9,515 nucleotides of DNA from UMGS1601 sp964617585. GTDB taxonomy: Bacteria; Bacillota; Clostridia; Oscillospirales; Ruminococcaceae. The notes under the pieces were generated by a model. The model made no database searches. It was given only the letters and a program-made list of their open reading frames with translations, and was not told where the DNA came from. This document shows, one piece after another, positions 1 to 7,601 of the stretch. The stretch lies in assembly GCA_964617585.1 (NCBI GenBank), contig CAZTXS010000041.1, positions 1-9,515 of the forward strand. The letters run 5' to 3'. The first letter of the stretch is position 1. Each line of letters starts with the position of its first letter. Both the position numbers and the translations under genes were made by a program.

Positions 1-51
1 TAAATATATAAAAATTTATATTAATATTTATTAAAATTAGAGCAAATTTTC

Positions 52-80
52 TATACATTTTAGCAAGTTTTAAATATGAT
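52..80 (+). promoter_or_regulatory. Possible sigma-A-type promoter of the first gene
   Basis: TATACA (52-57, four of six matches to TTGACA) lies 17 bp before TATGAT (75-80, five of six matches to TATAAT), about 60 bp upstream of the chosen start codon. A second -10-like TATAAT occurs at 98-103 but has no convincing -35 partner. The whole 1-142 stretch is very AT-rich, so chance matches are likely. The call is weak and rests on spacing and position only. Confidence 0.3.
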
Positions 81-110
81 AAGAGAAAAATTAATGATAT
101 AATTTAATTA

Positions 111-134
111 TAAATTATAGAATGCGAAAGGAAT
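111..134 (+). repeat. Shared 24-nt leader box, copy 1, containing the ribosome binding site
   Basis: This 24-nt segment is identical to 4204-4227 upstream of the second gene. It begins TAAATTATAG and ends with the Shine-Dalgarno-like AAAGGAA (127-133). The Shine-Dalgarno sits 9 nt before ATG at 143 and therefore decides that start: an in-frame ATG at 122 lies upstream of the Shine-Dalgarno and has no site of its own. The identity continues patchily into the first codons (both begin ATGAAAATTA). The box may simply be a conserved 5' UTR, or a trace of duplication of the gene front end. Confidence 0.75.
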
Positions 135-142
135 GTGCATAT

Positions 143-3100
143 ATGAAAATTAGATTTGTAAGAACGATGTTCACAGTGATTATTATGTTTTCAGTGCTTA
201 TCGGTCCGTTTCAATTGGCAGGACTAAAGTTTGTTAATGCAGAACAGGCAGGAAAATACTATGTAGCTGTTTATACGACAACTACACCGTATTATACAAA
301 TACTATGGTAGCAAATGGAGTTAGAAATGTACCGAAGGAAACTCAAAGCGTATATTTTGCTGTCAGCAGCGATGGAAAGAATTATGAGTATTTAAATAAT
401 AACAGCGGTGTTATTTTTGCTAAGGAAGGCTCAATGCGTCTTGTAAGCCCTCGTATAGTAAAGAGCGGAAGCACATTTTTTGTATATGCAATGGATAATA
501 CAGAGTCAAAAGGAGTTCATATTTTTAAATCAATCGACGGTGTGGTTTATGATAGTGAAACATTGTCTACCGATAGTAAAGATATTAATGTTATAAATAA
601 TACTTCCGCACTGAAATCGTCTTCGGTAAGCGGTTTTCCGAATGATGAAAATCTTTCATTGGGCAATGCTATAGAAATCACAAAGTCAGAGTATGACTAT
701 ATCAATAATAAGCTCGGAACGGTTACAAATACCGGACTTCAAAGAGTTGAAAATCTGTCAACAACCGTAGGAACAGCTATAACTGAAGAGAAGCTCTCTG
801 AGAAGATTCCTAACGTTACTGCTGAATACAGCGATGGTTCTACGCAGGATTTTCAGATTGATTGGAGCGGTGCTCTGGACGAAGTGGACTTTAATACAGC
901 AGGAAATTATACTGTTTACGGAGAGGTCGTTCAGACGAAGTATTTAAGTGAGTCGGAAGATGATAATGATAATACAGTGTTTATTGAAGGACTTGCCGAT
1001 CCATATATTTATTATGATGATAAAACAGGATATTATTATTGTACAGGCTCTTATTTCCCGTCAGATGAGGAAAAAAATGCAGAAGAGGACAGTCCGTATT
1101 ACGGTGCGCAGTCTTATGACCGCATTGTTCTGAGACGTTCAAAAACATTGGAAGGACTTCGGGATCGCAGCGGACAGGTGACAATCTGGAAAGCCGGAAA
1201 TCAGCTATGGTATAAAGATGAAAATGACGCAACGGGTTCTGATGGTTATCGATACATATGGGCGCCGGAAATTCATCGTGTAGGGGATAACTGGGTAGTG
1301 TACTTTACAGAAAGCGAATCTGAAACAAGTTTATATGGTATAAGATGTCATGCATTGATACTCGACGGAGATTTAAACCCATATGATACAGCTTTAAGCG
1401 CTTATGATGAGAAATCTCAATGGATTGATTATCAGATGAGTGCATGGGAAAATGATACAACCACAAGCGTAGATGAAACCTCAGAAACGCCGTTTACTTC
1501 TACCTTCTGTTTGGATATGACCTATTTTAAGGATACAGCAAACGGAGAAACATATGTTGTCTGGGCCGGAAAGCCGACAATCGCAAAGGGCGGAAGCAGT
1601 ACGGATTTGTTTATTGCAAAGGTAAATAAAAAAGAGCCGTGGAAGCTTGCTTCAAACAGTACCAGAATAAGCTGGTCGGAATACGGCTGGGAGGAAATTT
1701 CGTATTATGTAAACGAAGGACCCTCTGTTATACAGCATGACGGTAATATATTCCTATGTTATTCTGCTTCGGGAACAGGCTCCGAGTATTCAATCGGTAT
1801 GTTGTCCGCAACAAACGGAGATGATTTACTTAACGCTGATAATTGGACAAAGAGTCCGTATCCTCTCCTTACTTCAAAGGATTTAGACGGAGAAGAAGGA
1901 CCGGGACATAATTCATTTACAGTAGATGAGAACGGGAATGTAATTTTTGTATATCATGCAAGACCGTCATCGCATAACACTAAGGAGTGCGGAAGCTATA
2001 GTTCAAATGCTTTGGAAGATCCGTGCCGTCATGCAAGAATAAAAAGGGTTCATTGGTCAGCCGACGGAGATCCTATATTAAAAATGACTTATGAAAACGA
2101 GCTGAAAACTGTCTACACAACGGTAGCGACAACAATTTGTGTAGGAACGGAAGCTGTTGATGATACCATAACGACAACTGATTATTTGTTTACATATTTC
2201 CCGTATACAAAGGAAACCGAAAAAGATGAGAGAATTTATTTTGCAACAAGTGAGGACGGTTTGAATTACACAGCATTAAATAACGGAAATTATGTTATTG
2301 AATCAAAATGCGGAACTCACGGACTTCGCGACCCATTTATTATTCGTTCGCACGATGGAAGCAAGTTTTATCTTTTGGCAACCGACTTAACTGTTTCGGG
2401 ACTGACTCAAGATGGCGTCGATTATCCAAGCGTTACTTGGACTGAGGCTGCGCAGAAGGGAAGTCAGTCAATTATGATTTGGGAATCGACCGATTTGGTA
2501 AACTGGTCTAAGCAGAGAATGTGCAATGTTTCTGTGGATACAGCCGGATGTACATGGGCGCCCGAGGCTTATTACGATGAAGAAAACGAGCAATATATGG
2601 TATTCTGGGCGTCTTCGGTGTCAGATGATGGCTATGCACAGTTTAGAATATACTATGCAACTACAAAAGACTTTATCACGTTTTCCGAGCCGGAGCTGTG
2701 GATAGATGAAAGCTGGTCTACAATAGACACCACTGTAATAAAGGTAGGGGATTATTACTACCGTTATACAAAAAACGAATCTACAACAACAAATACTAAC
2801 GGAACTCCGACAAAGCGTATATATTGTGAACGCAGTAAATCATTGCTGGGCGAATGGGAGCTTGTCAACAATAATTCTATGATTATAACCGGAACTCAAA
2901 TAGAAGGACCGACAATATTCCGGTTTAATTCCGAAGATGTGGAACAGGTTAAATATCTTTCATCTTTAGTAGATGTTGATCTGACAGGCGACACCTTGTA
3001 TGGCTTATATCCTGATTTAACAGGACGTACTATTGTTCCGGGAGTATCTGATGATATAACAACCGGCAGCTTTCAATGTTTAGGTTCAACAAAATCAAAG

Positions 3101-4018
3101 ACAGTTGACGGAGTAAGCGTTTACTCAATGTCAAGTCCGACTGCAAGTCATGGTACAGTTATGCCTATTACTTCTGAAGAATACAATAATCTTAAGCTGA
3201 AATGGGATTCCTCTTATGCATCGGCAGCGAAAAAGGTAACCGATAAGCTAAGCTCTGAGGCTTTTAATCTCTCAGTTACTGTATCTTCAGACGGACTTTC
3301 ACTTCTCCTTCCTGATAAAGGCGAAAACGGTACAGCGGTAAGCTGGATTTCGCAAAATCCGGTTATAGTTACCGATGATGGAAAGATAACATTTCCTAAA
3401 GAAGGAGAAGAGGATTTAACTGTAATAATGACAGCTACGTTATCTTCCGAAAAGCAGACTGTAGACGGAATAGAGCTTCGTGGGCAGACAGTAACACAGG
3501 ACTTTTTGGTTACAATTTCATCAAGCGGAAAGGTAAATATTACAAAAATAGTTAATACCGATAATAGCGCCACAACAACTACTACGACTACAACTTCAAC
3601 TAAAAAGACAACTGCTAAATCAACTGCCTCTAAAGCCCGGACTAAAACAACCAGAAGCGCAAAGCAAGTAGCTAAAGATAAAAAAGCCGCTAAGAAAGCC
3701 ATGAAACAAGCGAAGATAACCAAGCTAAAGGTCAAGAGCAAGGCTAAGAAAAAGATAACGGTTTCATGGAAAAAGGTAAAGAAAGCTAAAGGCTATCAGG
3801 TACAGGTTTCTAAAAATAAGAAGTTTAAGAAGAAAAAAATTATTTATGATAAGCTTACCGCTAAGAAGAAGCTTGTTATCAAGGGCAAGAAGATTAAGAG
3901 GAAAAAGACTTACTATGTACGAGTAAGAGCATACGCTACATATAAAGATAAGTACGGCAAAGCTAAAAAGGTTTACAGCAAGTGGAATAAGAAGCTGCGT
4001 AAGGTGAAAGTAAAGTAA
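143..4018 (+). CDS. Secreted tandem GH43 glycosidase (arabinofuranosidase-like), with Ig-like and Lys-rich FN3 modules
   Basis: Predicted exported 1291-residue enzyme. Residues 1-33 are a signal peptide (MKIRFVR, hydrophobic core, cleavage near VNA/E). Residues 35-195 resemble a shortened, inactive GH43 propeller: the catalytic 'RDP' position reads V-S-P, with S102. Residues ~199-265 are a Big_4-type Ig-like domain. Residues ~275-655 form a complete GH43 with candidate base D286 (LADPY), pKa modulator D458 (CLDMTY), acid E525 (NEGPS) and H589 (GPGHNS); the DRIVLRRSKTLEGL and IWAPEIH motifs recall exo-alpha-L-arabinofuranosidases. Residues ~675-1022 form a second, different GH43 with D730 (GLRDPF), D862 (STIDTT) and E921 (QIEGP), resembling Bt3655-like arabinosidases. 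Residues ~1030-1130 look like an atrophied Ig-like domain. Eight threonines (1144-1151), an Ala/Lys hinge and an FN3-like domain (1192-1291) follow. Substrate assignment to arabinan or arabinoxylan is inference; family membership is well supported. The start at 143 rather than 122 is set by AAAGGAA at 127-133. Confidence 0.88.
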   Translation: MKIRFVRTMFTVIIMFSVLIGPFQLAGLKFVNAEQAGKYYVAVYTTTTPYYTNTMVANGVRNVPKETQSVYFAVSSDGKNYEYLNNNSGVIFAKEGSMRLVSPRIVKSGSTFFVYAMDNTESKGVHIFKSIDGVVYDSETLSTDSKDINVINNTSALKSSSVSGFPNDENLSLGNAIEITKSEYDYINNKLGTVTNTGLQRVENLSTTVGTAITEEKLSEKIPNVTAEYSDGSTQDFQIDWSGALDEVDFNTAGNYTVYGEVVQTKYLSESEDDNDNTVFIEGLADPYIYYDDKTGYYYCTGSYFPSDEEKNAEEDSPYYGAQSYDRIVLRRSKTLEGLRDRSGQVTIWKAGNQLWYKDENDATGSDGYRYIWAPEIHRVGDNWVVYFTESESETSLYGIRCHALILDGDLNPYDTALSAYDEKSQWIDYQMSAWENDTTTSVDETSETPFTSTFCLDMTYFKDTANGETYVVWAGKPTIAKGGSSTDLFIAKVNKKEPWKLASNSTRISWSEYGWEEISYYVNEGPSVIQHDGNIFLCYSASGTGSEYSIGMLSATNGDDLLNADNWTKSPYPLLTSKDLDGEEGPGHNSFTVDENGNVIFVYHARPSSHNTKECGSYSSNALEDPCRHARIKRVHWSADGDPILKMTYENELKTVYTTVATTICVGTEAVDDTITTTDYLFTYFPYTKETEKDERIYFATSEDGLNYTALNNGNYVIESKCGTHGLRDPFIIRSHDGSKFYLLATDLTVSGLTQDGVDYPSVTWTEAAQKGSQSIMIWESTDLVNWSKQRMCNVSVDTAGCTWAPEAYYDEENEQYMVFWASSVSDDGYAQFRIYYATTKDFITFSEPELWIDESWSTIDTTVIKVGDYYYRYTKNESTTTNTNGTPTKRIYCERSKSLLGEWELVNNNSMIITGTQIEGPTIFRFNSEDVEQVKYLSSLVDVDLTGDTLYGLYPDLTGRTIVPGVSDDITTGSFQCLGSTKSKTVDGVSVYSMSSPTASHGTVMPITSEEYNNLKLKWDSSYASAAKKVTDKLSSEAFNLSVTVSSDGLSLLLPDKGENGTAVSWISQNPVIVTDDGKITFPKEGEEDLTVIMTATLSSEKQTVDGIELRGQTVTQDFLVTISSSGKVNITKIVNTDNSATTTTTTTTSTKKTTAKSTASKARTKTTRSAKQVAKDKKAAKKAMKQAKITKLKVKSKAKKKITVSWKKVKKAKGYQVQVSKNKKFKKKKIIYDKLTAKKKLVIKGKKIKRKKTYYVRVRAYATYKDKYGKAKKVYSKWNKKLRKVKVK

Positions 4019-4093
4019 AAAAACATATATAAGTTAGAGGTTAGAAGTCAGAACCCGTAGTTTAGATATTAGTATCTGACCTCTAGCTTCTTG
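3600..4093 (+). repeat. Long direct repeat, copy 1 (C-terminal module plus 3' UTR)
   Basis: Positions 3600-4076 match 7108-7584 without a difference by eye (477 bp, constant offset 3508). Three mismatches follow at 4077-4079 (TGA versus CAG), then 14 more identical bases to 4093. The unit covers the Ala/Lys hinge, the whole FN3-like domain, the stop codon and the downstream hairpin. Upstream of 3600 the Thr tract is still alignable (3568-3594 = 7073-7099), with a 3-nt length difference and one substitution. Further upstream the two genes are unrelated. Confidence 0.95.
4031..4089 (+). terminator. Conserved 15-bp hairpin after the first gene
   Basis: AAGTTAGAGGTTAGA (4031-4045) pairs with TCTGACCTCTAGCTT (4075-4089) over 15 bp, including two G-U pairs, around a 29-nt loop. 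It begins 12 nt after the stop codon. No T-run follows on the plus strand; on the minus strand a T7 run (complement of 4017-4023) lies shortly after it. It may act as a weak or bidirectional terminator, an mRNA 3'-end stabiliser, or be a palindromic interspersed element. The structure is visible; the role is inferred. Confidence 0.5.
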
Positions 4094-4094
4094 C

Positions 4095-4122
4095 GAAGAG
4101 CCGCTGCAGGCTCTTCTGTATT
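4095..4122 (+). terminator. Perfect GAAGAGCC hairpin, terminator-like
   Basis: GAAGAGCC (4095-4102) pairs perfectly with GGCTCTTC (4109-4116) around the 6-nt loop GCTGCA. It is followed by TGTATTT, a short and interrupted T-rich stretch. Placed 76 nt after the first stop codon, it is the better intrinsic-terminator candidate for the first transcript. It is absent after the second gene, so the two 3' regions diverge here. Termination strength is uncertain because the T-tract is poor. Confidence 0.5.
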
Positions 4123-4203
4123 TGGAATGTTTAATAAAATAAAAAAACAGTTTGCACAACGGGCGGGCTTTCACTTGTCTAGTTCCTAAAAGGACATTTT
4201 GCC

Positions 4204-4227
4204 TAAATTATAGAATGCGAAAGGAAT
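4204..4227 (+). repeat. Shared 24-nt leader box, copy 2, containing the ribosome binding site
   Basis: Identical to 111-134. AAAGGAA (4220-4226) stands 9 nt before ATG at 4236, the same spacing as in the first gene. This rejects the longer in-frame opening at 4152, whose extra 28 residues are not signal-like and which has no Shine-Dalgarno. The immediately upstream sequence (4094-4203) has no resemblance to the region before the first gene. Confidence 0.75.
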
Positions 4228-4235
4228 ATATAGAT

Positions 4236-7200
4236 ATGAAAATTATATTGAGAAGAACGGTATTAAGCTTACTTACAACTGTGGCATTTGTTGTAAGTAT
4301 GTGTACAGGTGTTATGTTCGGTTCATCAACAGATGAAACGGATGATACTGACCCTATGTTACATTTTGATGCGTCCCCTGAAAACAGCAAGGGAGAGATG
4401 CTCCATGGTTCTACCGGCTTTTTATATGGGGTAAGTGAAGTCAATGTGCCTTCCGCAAATTTAATTCAGGCAATTTCTCCTAAATATTTAATACAAAAGG
4501 TAGCAGACGGTCAGCAGCATCCTACCGGGGACTCTTATCGTTTGACGTCTTATTTACAAGAATGCGGAGTGGAAAACATTCAGGTTTATTTGCAGGATTA
4601 TTATCTGGAATGGCCTTACGAATATAATGGAATTGACGATTATGATGAAAAAGTAAAAGAAGTAGTTACTAAAATGGTATCTGGAAAAACTGACGAAGAA
4701 ATTGAAAGATACAGCTTTGTCATTTTCAATGAGCCTGATCAGATTTGGTATAGTAATTCAAAAGATAATATTTCTCGGATGTGTACGGACTGGCTGCAGA
4801 TTTATAATACTATTAAAGAGATTAATCCAAAAATAAAGGTGACAGGACCGGCCTTAGCTGAGTTTAGAAAAACTACTTATAAGCTGTTCTTGGAATTCTG
4901 TAAGGAAAATGACTGCTTGCCGGAATATTTTGTGTGGCATGAGCTTCAGAAAACTTCGCTTAGAAAAGTTAGTAATCATTGTAATAGTGTAAGAGAATTG
5001 ATTGAAACCTATTATGCTGATTCCGATATTGAGCCTGTTATGCTTGTGAATGAAACAGTAAATAAGTCGGATATAGGAAATCCGGGGGGACTTGTAAACT
5101 GGATATCAGTTTTTGAAGAAGAAAATGTTTATGCTTGTTTGCCGTACTGGGGACTGGCAAACAGTCTGAATGAATTGGCGGCAGATGCAAATAAGCCGAA
5201 CGGTGCATGGTGGGTTTATAAATGGTATAACCAGATGACCGGAAATAAGATGCCGTTGACATTGGAAAATATTTATACTCCAAGCGCCTACGGAAGCCTT
5301 TATGGACTATCGAGCGAGGATGAAGACGCCGGTATTATTTACAGCCTGTTTGGCGGGCAGGCCGGTACACAGACTATAAGCATTGAAAATATCCGTTCGA
5401 CCAAGACATTTAAAAATGCAACAAATGCTTATGTAAAGATATACAGCACAAAATTCACAGGACAGCAGGGATTTGCTGATGAAATCCCTGTAGAATTTGA
5501 AGGGAATATTGCATTTTCAGGAAATGATTTGACGTTTACCATTTCGGACGCTGAGCTGACGGACGCTTATTTTGCGGTAATTATGCCATCCACAAGCAAT
5601 ATAAATACAAGCATTGAGAATTATAATAAAACATGGGAACAAACCTATGAGGCTGAAGACGCTACTTTGATTGGCAATGCCGAGGTATACACACAGACAA
5701 ACGATTCTACACTCGCTCGTTCAAACCGTGCTGAAGTAGGCAATTTATACAGTGAAAGTGACGGAGTAGAATTTTCAGTAGATGTTCCAAGTAACGGAAG
5801 ATATCGGCTTAATATATATTACAGTAATCAGGCACCTCAGGTAGATCCGTTGACGCTTGAATATGTAAGCTCCGACGGACAAAATCGTGCAATCGGTTCG
5901 CTCGTTACACACAGTCTTACTATTGACGGAAATAATGAGCAGAATATCGTATACGATTCCACGGTAAAATACGGTTACTATAATTATAAGACCGTGTATG
6001 TGAATCTGACTAAGGGAAGTCATAAAATCCGTTTAATGTATAAAGGAGAAGACCAAAGCTTAAAAGAGAGCGATTCTATGCTTTGTGCTATGCTGGATAA
6101 AATAGATTTGACTTATGAACAAAATAAAGAAGCAGTAGTGACAATTGAGCCGGAAGAACTGGTTGGGAGCCAGGACGGATATAAATTGTCCCGGAATGGA
6201 ATCTATAACGGGGCAGGAAGTGCAGTGGGAAGCGGAGCGTTTGACTTTTATGTTAATGTACCCAGAGAAGGCTATTATAACTTTGGAGTTACCGGAAACG
6301 GTAAAGCAACTCTTTCTCAAAGCAGGGTAAATTATGCTGAAGATGCGAAAGCCGAGTCAGAATTAAGCATAAGCTGGCAAGACCTTTTCGATGTTTATTT
6401 GGGAGATACAAGTGCGGGACTTATTTATCTTACTGCAGGTATGAACCATCTGCGTTTAACCGGAAACAGCATCACTATAGATCAGATTATATTTACTGAG
6501 TTTTCTGAATATACGGCTGAAAATTCCATTACTGTTGAAGCTGAAGATTGTCAGCTGACAGGCACGGCCGCAGATGATGACTACAATTATCTCTTAGGCA
6601 GCAAAGCAGTCCCGGAGGTTATTGAAACCGAATATGCTTCAGGCTCAAAAGCAGTAGAAGGCTTTCGTGGCGGACAGTACAATTCGCTTGCACTTGTTGT
6701 GGATGTTTCTCAATCAGGAGATTATAAGCTTTCTATAAGCTACTCGAATAATGAACCTGCACCTGTAATGATAACACAGTCAGGGGATTATTATGTGCAT
6801 CCGTATAATACCGATTTGGTAGAACGCTATATGCAGATTACAGTAAATGACGGTACTCCTCAGACTGTATACTTTAAAAATACTTTCTGTTGGGACACCT
6901 ATAAAAGCGTGGTTGTTGATGTTACGCTTCAGGCGGGAACAAATGTTATTACCTTTACGAATGATAATTCCTATAAATTCAGCTCAGTGCAAGATGATTT
7001 TACACCAAGACTTGATAGCTTTACTGTTGCTCGGGCGGCAATAGGAACGTCTACAGCTGTTACTACCACAATCGCCACAACAACTACTACGACTACAACA
7101 ACTTCAGCTAAAAAGACAACTGCTAAATCAACTGCCTCTAAAGCCCGGACTAAAACAACCAGAAGCGCAAAGCAAGTAGCTAAAGATAAAAAAGCCGCTA

Positions 7201-7526
7201 AGAAAGCCATGAAACAAGCGAAGATAACCAAGCTAAAGGTCAAGAGCAAGGCTAAGAAAAAGATAACGGTTTCATGGAAAAAGGTAAAGAAAGCTAAAGG
7301 CTATCAGGTACAGGTTTCTAAAAATAAGAAGTTTAAGAAGAAAAAAATTATTTATGATAAGCTTACCGCTAAGAAGAAGCTTGTTATCAAGGGCAAGAAG
7401 ATTAAGAGGAAAAAGACTTACTATGTACGAGTAAGAGCATACGCTACATATAAAGATAAGTACGGCAAAGCTAAAAAGGTTTACAGCAAGTGGAATAAGA
7501 AGCTGCGTAAGGTGAAAGTAAAGTAA
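4236..7526 (+). CDS. Secreted clan GH-A-like glycoside hydrolase with three CBM6/35-like domains and Lys-rich FN3 module
   Basis: Predicted exported 1096-residue protein. Residues 1-~29 are a signal peptide (MKIILRR, then a hydrophobic stretch). C23 is not a proper lipobox because Met precedes it. Residues ~45-375 look like a TIM barrel: FNEPD carries a candidate acid/base E166 and MLVNET a candidate nucleophile E273, 107 residues apart as expected for a retaining clan GH-A enzyme. GVSEVNVPSA, QHPTGD, VWHELQ, LPYWGLA and PNGAWWVYKWY resemble GH39-like proteins, but I cannot fix the CAZy family. A beta-sandwich (~375-463) follows. Three CBM6/35-like domains start near 470 (YEAED), 635 (a diverged unit, IEPEE) and 764 (VEAED). 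Nine threonines (residues ~947-955), the Ala/Lys hinge and the FN3-like domain (997-1096) complete it. The neighbouring arabinanase suggests a pectic or arabinan substrate, but that is inference. Confidence 0.82.
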   Translation: MKIILRRTVLSLLTTVAFVVSMCTGVMFGSSTDETDDTDPMLHFDASPENSKGEMLHGSTGFLYGVSEVNVPSANLIQAISPKYLIQKVADGQQHPTGDSYRLTSYLQECGVENIQVYLQDYYLEWPYEYNGIDDYDEKVKEVVTKMVSGKTDEEIERYSFVIFNEPDQIWYSNSKDNISRMCTDWLQIYNTIKEINPKIKVTGPALAEFRKTTYKLFLEFCKENDCLPEYFVWHELQKTSLRKVSNHCNSVRELIETYYADSDIEPVMLVNETVNKSDIGNPGGLVNWISVFEEENVYACLPYWGLANSLNELAADANKPNGAWWVYKWYNQMTGNKMPLTLENIYTPSAYGSLYGLSSEDEDAGIIYSLFGGQAGTQTISIENIRSTKTFKNATNAYVKIYSTKFTGQQGFADEIPVEFEGNIAFSGNDLTFTISDAELTDAYFAVIMPSTSNINTSIENYNKTWEQTYEAEDATLIGNAEVYTQTNDSTLARSNRAEVGNLYSESDGVEFSVDVPSNGRYRLNIYYSNQAPQVDPLTLEYVSSDGQNRAIGSLVTHSLTIDGNNEQNIVYDSTVKYGYYNYKTVYVNLTKGSHKIRLMYKGEDQSLKESDSMLCAMLDKIDLTYEQNKEAVVTIEPEELVGSQDGYKLSRNGIYNGAGSAVGSGAFDFYVNVPREGYYNFGVTGNGKATLSQSRVNYAEDAKAESELSISWQDLFDVYLGDTSAGLIYLTAGMNHLRLTGNSITIDQIIFTEFSEYTAENSITVEAEDCQLTGTAADDDYNYLLGSKAVPEVIETEYASGSKAVEGFRGGQYNSLALVVDVSQSGDYKLSISYSNNEPAPVMITQSGDYYVHPYNTDLVERYMQITVNDGTPQTVYFKNTFCWDTYKSVVVDVTLQAGTNVITFTNDNSYKFSSVQDDFTPRLDSFTVARAAIGTSTAVTTTIATTTTTTTTTSAKKTTAKSTASKARTKTTRSAKQVAKDKKAAKKAMKQAKITKLKVKSKAKKKITVSWKKVKKAKGYQVQVSKNKKFKKKKIIYDKLTAKKKLVIKGKKIKRKKTYYVRVRAYATYKDKYGKAKKVYSKWNKKLRKVKVK

Positions 7527-7601
7527 AAAAACATATATAAGTTAGAGGTTAGAAGTCAGAACCCGTAGTTTAGATATTAGTATCCAGCCTCTAGCTTCTT
7601 G
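7108..7601 (+). repeat. Long direct repeat, copy 2 (C-terminal module plus 3' UTR)
   Basis: Partner of 3600-4093. Positions 7108-7584 are identical to copy 1. Positions 7585-7587 read CAG where copy 1 has TGA, and 7588-7601 are again identical (CCTCTAGCTTCTTG). The repeat therefore ends at the same place in both genes, just past the hairpin, and the sequence after it is unrelated. Identity at synonymous and untranslated positions points to recent duplication or gene conversion rather than protein-level selection. Confidence 0.95.
7539..7597 (+). terminator. Conserved hairpin after the second gene, copy 2
   Basis: The 5' arm (7539-7553) is identical to that after the first gene. The 3' arm, TCCAGCCTCTAGCTT (7583-7597), differs at three bases. 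One change creates a mismatch; the other two exchange a G-U for an A-U pair and the reverse, so 14 of 15 pairs remain. There is no plus-strand T-run, so read-through into the third gene is plausible. The GAAGAGCC hairpin found after the first gene is missing here. Confidence 0.5.

Noticed and set aside
122..142. Upstream in-frame ATG at 122 as start of the first gene
   Set aside because: It precedes the AAAGGAA ribosome binding site and would place charged residues ahead of a typical signal peptide; ATG at 143 is correctly spaced.
3214..3741. Minus-strand open frame with a Val-rich, hydrophobic, membrane-like protein; a similar one at 6971-7249
   Set aside because: These are antisense reflections of the Thr tract (read as poly-Val) and the Ala/Lys-rich hinge. 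They lie wholly inside well-supported plus-strand genes and have no independent signal.
3600..4093. The long repeat as an insertion sequence or transposon end
   Set aside because: It contains no transposase, has no terminal inverted repeats or target-site duplication that I can see, and keeps reading frame into the coding sequence.
4152..4235. Upstream in-frame ATG at 4152 as start of the second gene
   Set aside because: No Shine-Dalgarno precedes it, and the 28 extra residues do not look like a signal peptide; ATG 4236 has the same leader and spacing as gene 1.
4302..4304. Cys23 of the second protein as a lipoprotein attachment site
   Set aside because: The residue before it is Met rather than Gly, Ala or Ser, so the lipobox rule is not met.
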